Shown: positions 8,572-17,101 of the stretch, in pieces
How positions within the stretch are numbered: position 1 is the first letter of the stretch
Layout of the letters: each line of letters starts with the position of its first letter
Source: Legionella geestiana
GTDB lineage: Bacteria > Pseudomonadota > Gammaproteobacteria > Legionellales > Legionellaceae
Direction of reading: 5' to 3'
Assembly (NCBI RefSeq): GCF_004571195.1
Contig: NZ_CP038271.1
Span: forward strand, 1,230,001 to 1,294,000
Length of the DNA stretch: 64,000 bases
Position numbers and translations under genes: made by a program
The notes under the pieces: model-generated
The model's input: only the letters and a program-made list of their open reading frames with translations
Databases searched by the model: none
What the model was told of the DNA's origin: nothing

Positions 8572-9047
8572 GTAGCCTGCGCTGATAAGCGCGGGACAGG
8601 ACGCTCGTAATAAACGTCCGGCCAACGGCGATACCCGATGCCGGGCTTCGCTGTGCTCAACCCAGCCTACCGCACAATTGTAAATAATAAGCACAATGCG
8701 GTAGCCTGCGCTGATAAGCGCGGGACAGGATGCTCGTAATAAACATCCGGCCAACGGCGATACCCGATGCCGGGCTTCGCGGCACTCAACCAAGCCTACC
8801 GCACAATTGTAAATAATAAGCACAATGCGGTAGCCTGCGCTGATAAGCGCGGGACAGGATGCTCGTAATAAACATCCGGCCAACGGCGATACCCGATGCC
8901 GGGCTTCGCGGCACTCAACCAAGCCTACCGCACAATTGTAAATAATAAGCACAATGCGGTAGCCTGCGCTGATAAGCGCGGGACAGGATGCTCGTAATAA
9001 ACATCCGGCCAACGGCGATACCCGATGCCGGACTTCGCCGCACTCAG
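8572..9047. repeat. Tandem array of four 129-bp hairpin repeats
   Basis: The unit starting gtagcctgcg recurs at 8572, 8701, 8830 and 8959, exactly 129 bp apart; the fourth copy is partial. Copies 2 and 3 appear identical; copy 1 differs at a few sites. Each unit folds into hairpins: CCTGCGCT/AGCGCGGG with loop GATA; GGACG/CGTCC in copy 1 but GGATG/CATCC in copies 2-4, a compensatory pair; TGCCG/CGGCA; and TACCGCA/TGCGGTA across the unit junction. The unit is 43 codons long with no stop in one frame, so it creates a false 152-codon ORF on the minus strand. It lies just downstream of coxC. Confidence 0.9.
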
Positions 9048-9064
9048 CCTAGACTACGAAATAT

Positions 9065-9125
9065 TTATTAAATACAATGAGTTACTTGAAACATGCACCA
9101 TAGCCTGGGCTGATAAGCCCAGGGA
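9065..9125. repeat. Diverged copy of the repeat's flank and first hairpin
   Basis: The AT-rich segment TTATTAAATACAA at 9065 matches the segment entering the array at 8537, and both continue with a similar ACTTGAAA-like stretch. It is followed by CCTGGGCT-gata-AGCCCAGG (9104-9123), the counterpart of the array's first hairpin CCTGCGCT-gata-AGCGCGGG. Two base pairs of the stem differ, and both changes preserve pairing (C-G to G-C, T-G to T-A). This looks like an older, isolated copy of the same repeat family, ending 26 bp before the coxC stop. Confidence 0.75.
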
Positions 9126-9150
9126 TGGATGCAGGAGAAAAGAACAGGTC

Positions 9151-10020
9151 TTAGAGCCAATACACAAAAATAAACAGGAAGAGCCATACCACGTCTACAA
9201 AGTGCCAGTACCAGGCAACGGCTTCGAACGCAAAATGGCGCTCGGGCGTAAAATGCCCCTTGAGGCAGCGCAAAAGAATAACGATTAGCATGATGGTACC
9301 AATCGTAACGTGCAGGCCGTGGAAACCGGTCAACATGAAGAACGTTGTGCCATAAATACCTGCGTTAAGGGTTAAATCCATCTCAGTGTATGCTTCATGG
9401 TATTCATACGCCTGCAGAGTAAGGAAGAGCACGCCGAGTGCTATGGTCAGCAACATGCCAACAGCAAGTTGATGGCGCTTTTTCATCTTTAATGCCCAGT
9501 GAGCCCAGGTAATGGTAACGCCTGATGTCAGAAGGATAAGGGTGTTAATGGCAGCAAGACCCCAGGCCCCCATCGCCTCTTCGGCACCAACAAAAAGCTG
9601 GTTGTTCGGGTTATTCAGCAACGGCCAGGTGGCTTTGAAATCTGACCAGAGTGTGTAATGGGTCATTGGGTGCATTTCGCCGCCGAGCAACGGAATGGTC
9701 CAGAAACGTGTGTAAAAAAGCGCGCCGAAAAATGCTCCGAAAAAGCACACTTCTGAAAAAATAAACCAGCACATGGCCCAACGGAATGAGCGATCGACCT
9801 GGAGGTCATACATGCCCTTTTCATTTTCATAAATCACCTGGCCAAACCAGCCGAACATCATGAAAATTAGAACGCCTAGTCCCAATGCAAACACATACGG
9901 GCCATACCAGTCATGGTGCAGCCACGAAGCCGCCCCAACCAGCGTGGTCAGGAGCCCAATGGACCCGACCAGCGGCCAGTGGCTGGGGTTGGGAACATAA
10001 TAGGTGCCGTGTTCAGCCAT
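9151..10020 (-). CDS. coxC: Cytochrome c oxidase subunit III
   Basis: 289-residue integral membrane protein with seven hydrophobic segments. The subunit III signatures WFIFSEVCFFGAFF, YEYHEAYTEM and the C-terminal AVAWYWHFVDVVWL are all present. It stabilises the catalytic core of the aa3-type oxidase in the inner membrane. It is the last gene of the cluster, 42 bp after ctaG, and is followed by the hairpin repeats, which may end or stabilise the transcript (inference). Confidence 0.96.
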   Translation of the reverse strand: MAEHGTYYVPNPSHWPLVGSIGLLTTLVGAASWLHHDWYGPYVFALGLGVLIFMMFGWFGQVIYENEKGMYDLQVDRSFRWAMCWFIFSEVCFFGAFFGALFYTRFWTIPLLGGEMHPMTHYTLWSDFKATWPLLNNPNNQLFVGAEEAMGAWGLAAINTLILLTSGVTITWAHWALKMKKRHQLAVGMLLTIALGVLFLTLQAYEYHEAYTEMDLTLNAGIYGTTFFMLTGFHGLHVTIGTIMLIVILLRCLKGHFTPERHFAFEAVAWYWHFVDVVWLFLFIFVYWL

Positions 10021-10062
10021 GGTTCTATCTTCTCCGTTTTTGGCAACATGCTGCCTTTGGTA

Positions 10063-10599
10063 TTACTTGCGGTGAGTGACATCAAACAATGTGTAAGATA
10101 ACGTCACCGTACGAATATTTTCTGGTAATTCAGGGTCAAGGTGAAACAGCAGCGGCATGTGCATGGCTTCGTGGCCGTTTAATGTCTGCTGCGTAAAACA
10201 AAAACACTCCGTTTTCTTCAAATACTTTGCCGCGAGAGCCGGCGTCACATTTGGCACGGCCTGCACCACCATGCTGTGGTCGGTGCGATTTTCCGCGTAA
10301 AATGACAGCCTCGCTACTTCACCGGGATGAACGCTAATTTTCCGGGTTTCCGGATAAAAGGTCCACTGCACGCCCTCGTTATTGGTTGCTACAAATTCAA
10401 CAGTAACCTGACGTTTGGCATCCATTTTAACGGAGTGAGCAGCCTCCAGCGCCACCTGTTGCCCGGTTTTTCCGTTGATGCCAAGCGTCTTGCAAAGCGT
10501 ATTGTAGATAGGCACCAGTGCGAAGCCAAACCCGAACATGCCAATCACAAGAACTGCGAGCTTCAACAGCAGGCGGCCATGGCGCGCACCGGGCTGCAT
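10063..10599 (-). CDS. ctaG: Cytochrome c oxidase assembly protein CtaG/Cox11
   Basis: 178 residues from the ATG at 10599; the SD GGAGG is inside the last codons of coxA. One N-terminal transmembrane segment (LLLKLAVLVIGMFGFGFALVP) is followed by the periplasmic copper chaperone domain. The copper-binding CFCF is near residue 133 in KKTECFCFTQQ. Cox11 delivers copper to the CuB site of subunit I. Its place between coxA and coxC is the common arrangement. Confidence 0.95.
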   Translation of the reverse strand: MQPGARHGRLLLKLAVLVIGMFGFGFALVPIYNTLCKTLGINGKTGQQVALEAAHSVKMDAKRQVTVEFVATNNEGVQWTFYPETRKISVHPGEVARLSFYAENRTDHSMVVQAVPNVTPALAAKYLKKTECFCFTQQTLNGHEAMHMPLLFHLDPELPENIRTVTLSYTLFDVTHRK

Positions 10600-10601
10600 G
10601 C

Positions 10602-12212
10602 TCAATGCACCTCCGGCGGAGTAGTGAAGCTGTGGTATGGCGGTGGTGAAGACAGCGTCCACTCAAGACCGTGCGCACCTTCCCACACCTGGGCATCCAC
10701 CTTTTTACCGCCACGAACTGTACGAATGACGTTGTAGAGGAAAATCAGCTGCGAGAATCCAAAGATGAAGGCACCAACAGTCGCAATCATGTTGAAATTG
10801 GTAAATTGCAGCGCATAATCTGGAATACGTCGCGGCATGCCGGCAAGCCCCAGAAAATGCATTGGGAAAAAAGTAATGTTAACGGAAATCACCGAAAGCC
10901 AAAAATGCCACTTCCCAAGCGTCTCACTGTACATGTGCCCTGTCCATTTTGGCAGCCAGAAGTAGGTTGCAGACATCAGTGAGAAAATTACGCCAGGCAC
11001 CAGTACATAGTGGAAATGCCCCACGACAAAATACGTATCCTGGTATTGATAATCTGCAGGCACGAGAGAAAGCATCAGCCCGGTGAAACCACCAATCGTG
11101 AACAAAAACACAAAGGCGATGGCAAAAAGCATCGGCGTTTCGAACGTCATGGCGCCTCGGAACATGGTGCTGACCCAGTTAAAGACTTTCACGCCCGTAG
11201 GCACAGAAATCAGCATGGTGGCGTACATGAAAAATAGCTCTGCCCCCAGCGGCACGCCGGTAGTAAACATGTGGTGCACCCACACAATAAACGACAGTAT
11301 GGCAATCGCCGCCGTCGCATACACCATAAAGTGGTACCCAAAGAGGCGCTTGCGGCTAAACGCCGGAATCACTTCGGAAATCACCCCGAATGCCGGCAGC
11401 ACGAGCACATACACTTCCGGGTGCCCAAAGAACCAGAACACGTGCTGGAAGAGAATCGGGTCCCCGCCTCCGGCCGCACTGAAAAAGCTGGTACCAAAAT
11501 GACGGTCGGCAAGCATCATGGTGACAGCACCCGCAAGTACCGGCATGATGGCAATCAGGAGAAATGCGGTAATGAGCCACGTCCAGACAAACATCGGCAT
11601 TTTCATAAGGGTCATGCCAGGGGCCCGCATGTTTAGAATGGTCGCGATGATGTTAATGGAACCCATGATGGATGAAATTCCCATCATGTGTACGGCGAAA
11701 ATCATGAAATCCGTACTTGGAGGCGCATATTTCGTGGACAGGGGCGCGTACATCGTCCAGCCGAAGTTTGGACCGCCGCCGCTGTGAAACATGGTAGAGC
11801 CAAGCAGCGCAAAGGCGAAGGGAAGCAGCCAGAAACTCCAGTTGTTAAGACGCGGCAGCGCCATGTCTGGCGCGCCAATCATCATGGGTATCTGCCAGTT
11901 GGCCATACCGGTAAAGGCCGGCATCACTACACCAAACAGCATGATGAGGCCATGCATGGTGGTCATCTGGTTGAAAAAATTCGGATCGACAAAGCGGTGT
12001 CCCGGCTGAAAGAGTTCGGCACGAATCACAAGCGCCATCGCACCTGCTATAAAGAAACTCGCCATCGCAAGCCACAGATACAGCGTACCAATGTCTTTAT
12101 GGTTCGTGGTAAAAAGCCAGCGCTTTGCAAAACCGAAAAAGCCCTTACCCTGTTCGGGGCCATGGTGCGCATCCGTGTGATGCGCGTCTGTGTGGTGTAT
12201 TGCCTCGCTCAT
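10602..12212 (-). CDS. coxA: Cytochrome c oxidase subunit I
   Basis: 536 residues, 12 hydrophobic segments. Heme-copper signatures are visible: FFGHPEVYVLVLPAFG (CuB His and the cross-linked Tyr, with the Glu of the D channel), WVHHMFTTG (two CuB histidines), and GHFHYVL (heme ligands). A His-rich N-terminal leader (HTDAHHTDAHH) is unusual but short. The start overlaps the coxB stop as ATGA, with SD GGAGG upstream, so translation of the two is probably coupled. Confidence 0.97.
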   Translation of the reverse strand: MSEAIHHTDAHHTDAHHGPEQGKGFFGFAKRWLFTTNHKDIGTLYLWLAMASFFIAGAMALVIRAELFQPGHRFVDPNFFNQMTTMHGLIMLFGVVMPAFTGMANWQIPMMIGAPDMALPRLNNWSFWLLPFAFALLGSTMFHSGGGPNFGWTMYAPLSTKYAPPSTDFMIFAVHMMGISSIMGSINIIATILNMRAPGMTLMKMPMFVWTWLITAFLLIAIMPVLAGAVTMMLADRHFGTSFFSAAGGGDPILFQHVFWFFGHPEVYVLVLPAFGVISEVIPAFSRKRLFGYHFMVYATAAIAILSFIVWVHHMFTTGVPLGAELFFMYATMLISVPTGVKVFNWVSTMFRGAMTFETPMLFAIAFVFLFTIGGFTGLMLSLVPADYQYQDTYFVVGHFHYVLVPGVIFSLMSATYFWLPKWTGHMYSETLGKWHFWLSVISVNITFFPMHFLGLAGMPRRIPDYALQFTNFNMIATVGAFIFGFSQLIFLYNVIRTVRGGKKVDAQVWEGAHGLEWTLSSPPPYHSFTTPPEVH

Positions 12213-13414
12213 CGCAAACCTCCGGCTTTTGCCTTATTAACCACGGTTGGCGCAACCGTATTTTCCTGACGTACTCTGGCAACGTCAGCCGCCTGTATGG
12301 TGTCGTCTGTGTTGTTGCCCCACGCATTACGCTCATATGTCGCAATGGCCGCAACTTCCTCATCGGTCAGCAGGTCGCGGTAGGGCTGCATGGCAGAGCC
12401 AGCTATGCCGTTTAAGATCATTTCAATGTGCCGTGATATCGGCTTTCCGACCGCAACTGAGCTGCCCTTAAGCGGGGGATACAGTGGCGGAAGGCCGGTT
12501 CCATCTGCCTTATGGCAGGCAGCACAAAGCTGGTTATACTTATCGCGGCCAAGATTAATGAGCTCTGCTCGCGAAAGTGTCTTTTGCGCTTCAGGCTCTT
12601 TTTCAACAGCCGCATAACGGTCTTCGACCTGCGTCTGGGCACTGACCCATGTTTCAAAGTCTTTTTCGCTGACAGCCTGCACAACAATTGGCATAAAACC
12701 GTGATTAATTCCGCAAAGCTCCGCGCACTGACCGCGATAAACGCCGGGTTTATCAATAACGGCCCATGCTTCATACATAAAGCCCGGGATTGCATCGCGC
12801 TTAACCCCAAGTTCCGGCACCCACCAGGAGTGAATAACATCGGTAGACGTTACCAGAAAACGAATTTTACGATGTACCGGCAGTACGAGTGGCTTGTCCA
12901 CTTCAAGCAGGTACCACTCCCCCTTATCCTGTCGGTTTTGAATCTGATCATAGGGTGTTGAAAGGTTGCTAAAAAACTGAATGCCTTGATCAAGGTACTG
13001 GTATTGCCATTTCCACTGGGAGCCGACTACCTTGATGGTGACATCAGAATCAGCATTGTCTTCCATGCGGATAAGAATTTTGGTCGCGGGCACTGCAAGC
13101 GCCACCAGAATCAGAAAAGGAATCACCGCCCAGAAGATTTCAAGACGCGGATTATCATGAAACTTTGCGGGCGTATAGCCACGGGATTTACGGTGATGTA
13201 TCAGGGAATAAATCATCACACCAAAAACGATGATACCAATCACTGCACACACGGCCATGGCTATCATGTGCAAATCGTACATGTCCCGGCTGATGGGAGT
13301 GACCCCTTTATACATGTTGAGCTGCCAGGTGTCTGCCTGCGCATACACCGCGTGGGTACCGAAAAGACCCATAAACCACGCGCTTAAACGTGCACCGTTA
13401 AACCAGTTTTGCAT
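12209..13414 (-). CDS. coxB: Cytochrome c oxidase subunit II with fused C-terminal cytochrome c (caa3-like)
   Basis: 401 residues from the ATG at 13414 (AGGA six nt upstream; another ATG at 13420). A signal sequence is followed by two transmembrane helices and the CuA domain, with ligands in VIHSWWVP and CAELCGINHGFMP. A C-terminal class I cytochrome c domain has CAACH near residue 298 and a candidate Met ligand in GSAMQPY. The fused heme domain lets the oxidase accept electrons through its own cytochrome. It precedes coxA with a 4-nt overlap. Confidence 0.96.
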   Translation of the reverse strand: MQNWFNGARLSAWFMGLFGTHAVYAQADTWQLNMYKGVTPISRDMYDLHMIAMAVCAVIGIIVFGVMIYSLIHHRKSRGYTPAKFHDNPRLEIFWAVIPFLILVALAVPATKILIRMEDNADSDVTIKVVGSQWKWQYQYLDQGIQFFSNLSTPYDQIQNRQDKGEWYLLEVDKPLVLPVHRKIRFLVTSTDVIHSWWVPELGVKRDAIPGFMYEAWAVIDKPGVYRGQCAELCGINHGFMPIVVQAVSEKDFETWVSAQTQVEDRYAAVEKEPEAQKTLSRAELINLGRDKYNQLCAACHKADGTGLPPLYPPLKGSSVAVGKPISRHIEMILNGIAGSAMQPYRDLLTDEEVAAIATYERNAWGNNTDDTIQAADVARVRQENTVAPTVVNKAKAGGLR

Positions 13415-13527
13415 CCCCATTCCTCACCCCGGCTGCCGGTTAAACACCAACAGCTGTTAATGTATGTTTTCCAGTGTGTGTAAAGCCGCCTGTAACGCTT
13501 CAGCATGGTTCGCTGAACAACGATACC

Positions 13528-13560
13528 GGGTGCTTGCTGAGAGGTTCTCAGCCCGCACCC
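13528..13560 (-). terminator. Nested stem-loop between the tetraheme cytochrome and coxB
   Basis: GGGTGC and GCACCC enclose a second pair, CTGAG and CTCAG, giving a GC-rich interrupted stem with a 5-nt loop. It sits 12 bp past the cytochrome stop on the minus strand and upstream of coxB. There is no clear T run, so it may be a pause or processing site rather than a full terminator. Confidence 0.45.
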
Positions 13561-13572
13561 AATTCGGTTCCT

Positions 13573-15120
13573 TTACCAGAGACTGAAATTACCCTCGGTC
13601 TTGGACTGACTCACCATGTATTTGATGGCTTCAATTACTTCTCCGGTGGTGCAATGCACACAGCCTCCATTTTTAGGATGCTTCTCACCGTTAATGGTTT
13701 TCTCGATAAGCACATCCATATTCTGCTGAATCAAGGGTTTCCACGCTTCTCTGTCTCCGACTTTCGGCGCGCCGAGTTTGCCGTCCTTGTGACAGGCGCT
13801 GCAGTCCTCTTCATAAATGGCCTTACCACTGACAGGAAACTTCTCGCTGCCGCCAGCTTTAAGGTCGCGCCACTCTGAACGCGTCAGCGACTTGTTCAAC
13901 AGATAGTCTACTGCTGAGATAATGTCATTATCGGAGCAGGTCACACACGCTCCCTTCACCGGCATACTGTTATAGCCCGCGATGGTATGACGGTAGAGTC
14001 CATTCAAGCCATTGTTTTTAAGGCGCATAAACCAGTTGGCCGTATCGCCGATACGTGGCGCTGCCATAACGCCTTCCTGGTGGCACACTACGCAGGCATT
14101 CAAATACACCTGTTTGCCACGCTTGAGCGATGGCGGCTGTTCTGAGGGCGTAACACCAAGTGTTTCAGTGCTGACCACTGTTTTGAGGTACGTGGCGATG
14201 GCTAAACGGTCTTCATCGGTGAGGTAGGCAAGGCTGTTGTGATTCACTTCAGCCATGGGTCCTGCAACGGTTCCGGCACGGTTAATCAGCTGGTTGTTCT
14301 TAAACACATCCGCCACTTCGATATGATTCGCTGATTCGAGTCCGTATTTAGTGATGTTTGGCGCCCAGTAACCATCGATGAACGCTCCAGTCAGATAATA
14401 GCGCTGCTTCGGTGCACCAAGCGGGTTGAGTGGTGTATGACACATGCTGCAGTGGCCCAGACCATCGACAATGTATCGACCACGGTTCCACTCCGGTGAC
14501 TGTTCGGAGTCATAGGCAAAGGGTACGTCGTTTGGATAGAAAAAGAGCAGATTCCAGCCCCAGAGAGAAAAGCGCGCACCAGGCATGTTGAATGGGAAAG
14601 GCAGAGGACGGTTCTGCTGTTTAACCGCTGGTATGCTCATGAAGTATGCATACAAGGCACGTGCGTCATCATCGGTGATTTTTGAGAAATAGATGTACGG
14701 GAACACAGGGAAATAGTTTCGACCCTCAGGATCACGTCCCTTTTTCATGGCGCGGATGAAGTCTTCCTCTGTCCAGTTTCCAATACCGGTTTCTTTGTCG
14801 GGCGTAATATTGGGGCTGTAGAACGTGCCAAACGGTGTATTAAGCGGCAACCCTCCGGCAAAAGCGGGAGTTCCTGCTTCGATATTGGTATGACAGGCGA
14901 TGCAGTCCCCCATTTTGGCAAGGTACTCGCCACGCTCTATCAGCGCCTTTTTATCCCCTTCTGCCGCCGGGGTTGGGGGATAAGCCGGATAGTATCCGTC
15001 AATCAACGGCTCGGATTTGACGGGTGATACGTCTTCTGCAGCAAATACCATGGCGCTGGCAGCCATGAGAATGACTGTCGCATATCCCAAAAATACGTTT
15101 TTTTTCAACAAAGAGCCCAC
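13573..15120 (-). CDS. Exported tetraheme cytochrome c
   Basis: 515 residues from a GTG at 15120 with GGAGG upstream; the signal peptide then ends at SAMVFA. Four heme sites are visible: CIACH, CSMCH, CVVCH and CSACH. The first two domains resemble the cytochrome subunit of membrane alcohol dehydrogenases. The last two carry the extra CxxC pair of cytochrome c5 (ACVTCSD and GCVHCTT). It lies directly upstream of coxB on the same strand and is a plausible electron donor to the oxidase (inference). An ATG at 15204 would add 28 residues and hide the signal peptide. Confidence 0.85.
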   Translation of the reverse strand: MGSLLKKNVFLGYATVILMAASAMVFAAEDVSPVKSEPLIDGYYPAYPPTPAAEGDKKALIERGEYLAKMGDCIACHTNIEAGTPAFAGGLPLNTPFGTFYSPNITPDKETGIGNWTEEDFIRAMKKGRDPEGRNYFPVFPYIYFSKITDDDARALYAYFMSIPAVKQQNRPLPFPFNMPGARFSLWGWNLLFFYPNDVPFAYDSEQSPEWNRGRYIVDGLGHCSMCHTPLNPLGAPKQRYYLTGAFIDGYWAPNITKYGLESANHIEVADVFKNNQLINRAGTVAGPMAEVNHNSLAYLTDEDRLAIATYLKTVVSTETLGVTPSEQPPSLKRGKQVYLNACVVCHQEGVMAAPRIGDTANWFMRLKNNGLNGLYRHTIAGYNSMPVKGACVTCSDNDIISAVDYLLNKSLTRSEWRDLKAGGSEKFPVSGKAIYEEDCSACHKDGKLGAPKVGDREAWKPLIQQNMDVLIEKTINGEKHPKNGGCVHCTTGEVIEAIKYMVSQSKTEGNFSLW

Positions 15121-15307
15121 GCTCCCTCCATTCCAATAGCCTCCAGGGCACCCATGGGCCTGAAAATATCCCGGCATTTTATACGCGAGAACGCACAACT
15201 GCAATCCACCGAGGCCTGCTTATCGCAAAAAGCGGGATAGAACTTGGAATGCATCCGGCAAAGCAGTATGATGCGCGCTCTGTCTGTCAACCAAGCAGGA
15301 CTCAATC

Positions 15308-15658
15308 ATGGCATGGATTAAAGCGACAACGCTCGCGCATCTTGAAAACGAACCCCGTTACACAACGGTACTCGATGGGCAAAAGGTGCTTATTGCCCTG
15401 CACGAGGGAAAAATTTATGCAATGCAATCCCAATGTCCGCACTTTAAACTGCCGCTGACCAATGGTGTCATTGAAAATAATACCATTACCTGTCCGTTTC
15501 ATAAAAGTGAGTTTTGTCTGGACAGTGGTGAAGTCAAGTGTTGGTCGCCGTGGCCTAAAATTGCAAGCGGGCTGCTTGGGAAGCTTTCTAAACCCAAAAA
15601 TCTAAAACTCTACCCGACTCGGATTGAAGCGGGAGAAGTGCTGGTGGAAATGGCATAA
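15308..15658 (+). CDS. Small Rieske [2Fe-2S] protein (ferredoxin type)
   Basis: 116 residues. The cluster ligands are C-x-H in SQCPHF and C-x2-H in TCPFHKSEF, separated by 16 residues as in NirD or dioxygenase-type Rieske ferredoxins. There is no transmembrane segment or signal, so it is cytoplasmic, unlike the bc1 Rieske subunit. The electron partner is not encoded nearby. An ATG at 15308 follows AGGACTCAATC. Confidence 0.85.
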   Translation: MAWIKATTLAHLENEPRYTTVLDGQKVLIALHEGKIYAMQSQCPHFKLPLTNGVIENNTITCPFHKSEFCLDSGEVKCWSPWPKIASGLLGKLSKPKNLKLYPTRIEAGEVLVEMA

Positions 15659-15665
15659 CGTAATG

Positions 15666-15684
15666 GCCGGGCATACAGCCCGGC
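15666..15684. terminator. GC-rich hairpin between convergent genes
   Basis: GCCGGGC and GCCCGGC form a perfect 7-bp stem with a 5-nt loop. It sits 8 bp after the Rieske gene and 14 bp from the end of the minus-strand gene, the position expected of a shared bidirectional terminator. T tracts on both sides are weak. Confidence 0.55.
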
Positions 15685-15697
15685 ATAATTCTCTTGC

Positions 15698-16420
15698 TTA
15701 ACTGCTGACGCCGCTGCCAGGAACGGCCGTCAGCAGCTTCGGGGTAATATCTGCGGCTGCCGCTTCCGCGCGCTTCCAAAGATACGACTGCAGCGCTTCA
15801 AAAAAGTGCATCGCCCCGCCCTGAGCGTACAGAACATAATCGAGCGTAAACTTGCGCGGCGTTGCAGCAAAGCCTTTCATCTCTTTTTGAAACGACCTGT
15901 CAATCGGGCGGTTGAGCCGGCCGACGGCAAGATCGTTCTCTGTCAGCGGTTGAACCGAAGCCATTGGCACCCAGGGCGCCCACGTTCGCATGAGTTTCTG
16001 AGCCGTTGTGTCGCGAAGCGCATACCAGCGTGCATCGGTGTCGCCATTAAAAACCCATCGGCAGGCTTCATCCAGTTCCTTAAAGGCCGTCTGGTACTCC
16101 TTGTAATGTAAATCGCGGTTAACCGCGTTCCCCGCTGCATAGCTAAACGCCAGAATGCTGACAGGCACAAACATGTATAAAATACTTCCCGCCGCGTAGC
16201 AGGCCATACCAACGACGCAAGCTCGAAAAATATGGGTATCGAGCGAATAGAGCGTTTGATGCGCCGTTTCAAAACGTTTTATTCGCGATTTAAGAAGCTG
16301 CACCATAGCCTGATCGTCAGGACTGTATGCGACAGAAGGTAATGCGGACACAGGAGCGGCCGCCTCGGGTCTTTGAAAAAAAATCGGCATGTCTATCCCT
16401 GCAATGCGTGAAAGCTGCAT
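15698..16420 (-). CDS. Unknown protein with a central membrane hairpin
   Basis: 240 residues from the ATG at 16420, chosen for AAAGGA six nt upstream. A hydrophobic stretch near residues 78-115 (ACVVGMACYAAGSILY then FVPVSILAFSYAAG) could form a helical hairpin. The rest is helical and charged, without a signal peptide. I do not recognise the family. This layout is seen among Legionella effectors that insert in host membranes, but also in many ordinary proteins; the effector idea is only a guess. Confidence 0.7.
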   Translation of the reverse strand: MQLSRIAGIDMPIFFQRPEAAAPVSALPSVAYSPDDQAMVQLLKSRIKRFETAHQTLYSLDTHIFRACVVGMACYAAGSILYMFVPVSILAFSYAAGNAVNRDLHYKEYQTAFKELDEACRWVFNGDTDARWYALRDTTAQKLMRTWAPWVPMASVQPLTENDLAVGRLNRPIDRSFQKEMKGFAATPRKFTLDYVLYAQGGAMHFFEALQSYLWKRAEAAAADITPKLLTAVPGSGVSS

Positions 16421-16450
16421 TTTAATCCTTTGACAGGAATTGGCAAGGAT

Positions 16451-16484
16451 TTGGGGAAAGTCAGATTTGATTGCAGGTTGTGCG
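16451..16484 (+). repeat. Left arm of a 34-bp inverted repeat flanking virK
   Basis: This segment (ttggggaaagtcagattt then ttgcaggttgtgcg) is the reverse complement of 17067-17101 apart from two substitutions and one inserted base. The arms bracket virK, giving a cassette of about 650 bp. Confidence 0.8.
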
Positions 16485-16542
16485 AAGTGCAAACCGGGCT
16501 CATTCAGGCTGAGTGAACCCTGTTTACGCTCGAGGGCACGCC

Positions 16543-16968
16543 CTAATTTGCGAACACTTCAAATCCGTCATGCAGCCTGCACACCGCGCGTATTGCCGGC
16601 ATTTTTTCCGCATAGGTGATGGGGTCTAAAAAGCGGTTGACGACCTGAAGCTCGCCTTCTTTAGTGAAGGTGTAGACAAAACTCTGATGGACAGGCCCAA
16701 GTTCAGGTGCCTTCGAGATTTCATGGGTGTATTTCGTGCCACGCGATCCCATAAAACCTTGCTTATCCATAATGACATGATCGGGTGAATAACTCGAAAT
16801 GATATCAGGGGTAATATTCGGCAGATTTAATGTGCACTTATTCCAATCAACGACATAGGTGATTTTCTTTCCGCTTTTAACCGCAGCAACCGCTTGCTGA
16901 TAGTCAAAAAGTTGTTCCGCGTGACTTGCGCCTGCCAGAAACAGCATGAGCAAAAGAGGCTTTTTCAT
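16543..16968 (-). CDS. VirK-family secreted protein
   Basis: 141 residues from the ATG at 16968 (AAAGGACTTATC precedes it). A cleavable signal peptide (KKPLLLMLFLAGASHA) is followed by the VirK-family pattern: AAVKSGKKITYVVDWNKC near residue 30 and later FTKEGELQVVNRFLDP. Members occur in Agrobacterium and Legionella; their biochemical role is not established. Two cysteines in the mature protein could pair. The gene stands alone between two inverted-repeat arms. Confidence 0.75.
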   Translation of the reverse strand: MKKPLLLMLFLAGASHAEQLFDYQQAVAAVKSGKKITYVVDWNKCTLNLPNITPDIISSYSPDHVIMDKQGFMGSRGTKYTHEISKAPELGPVHQSFVYTFTKEGELQVVNRFLDPITYAEKMPAIRAVCRLHDGFEVFAN

Positions 16969-17066
16969 GATAAGTCCTTTTAAGTGACATCGGTGTCGCA
17001 TACCACCACTTGATATGCAAACTCATCTGTAACCATTCACCACGTTCACCGAAAAGCCATATTTGG

Positions 17067-17101
17067 CGCACAACCTGCACTCAAATCTGACTTTTCCCCT
17101 A
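17067..17101 (-). repeat. Right arm of the inverted repeat flanking virK
   Basis: Inverted counterpart of 16451-16484 (cgcacaacctgca then tcaaatctgactttt). Apart from this arm, the 366-bp stretch between virK and rho holds no gene I can support; an 84-codon minus-strand ORF (17046-17300) has no convincing start. A 7-bp inverted repeat (17288-17294 with 17311-17317) lies just past the rho stop. Confidence 0.8.

Noticed and set aside
8554-9012. 152-codon minus-strand ORF with a 43-residue repeat
   Set aside because: It is the open frame of the 129-bp DNA repeats; hairpin structure explains the sequence, and there is no SD or known family.
8572-9047. Possible CRISPR array
   Set aside because: Units are contiguous 129-bp tandem copies without unique spacers, and no cas genes are nearby.
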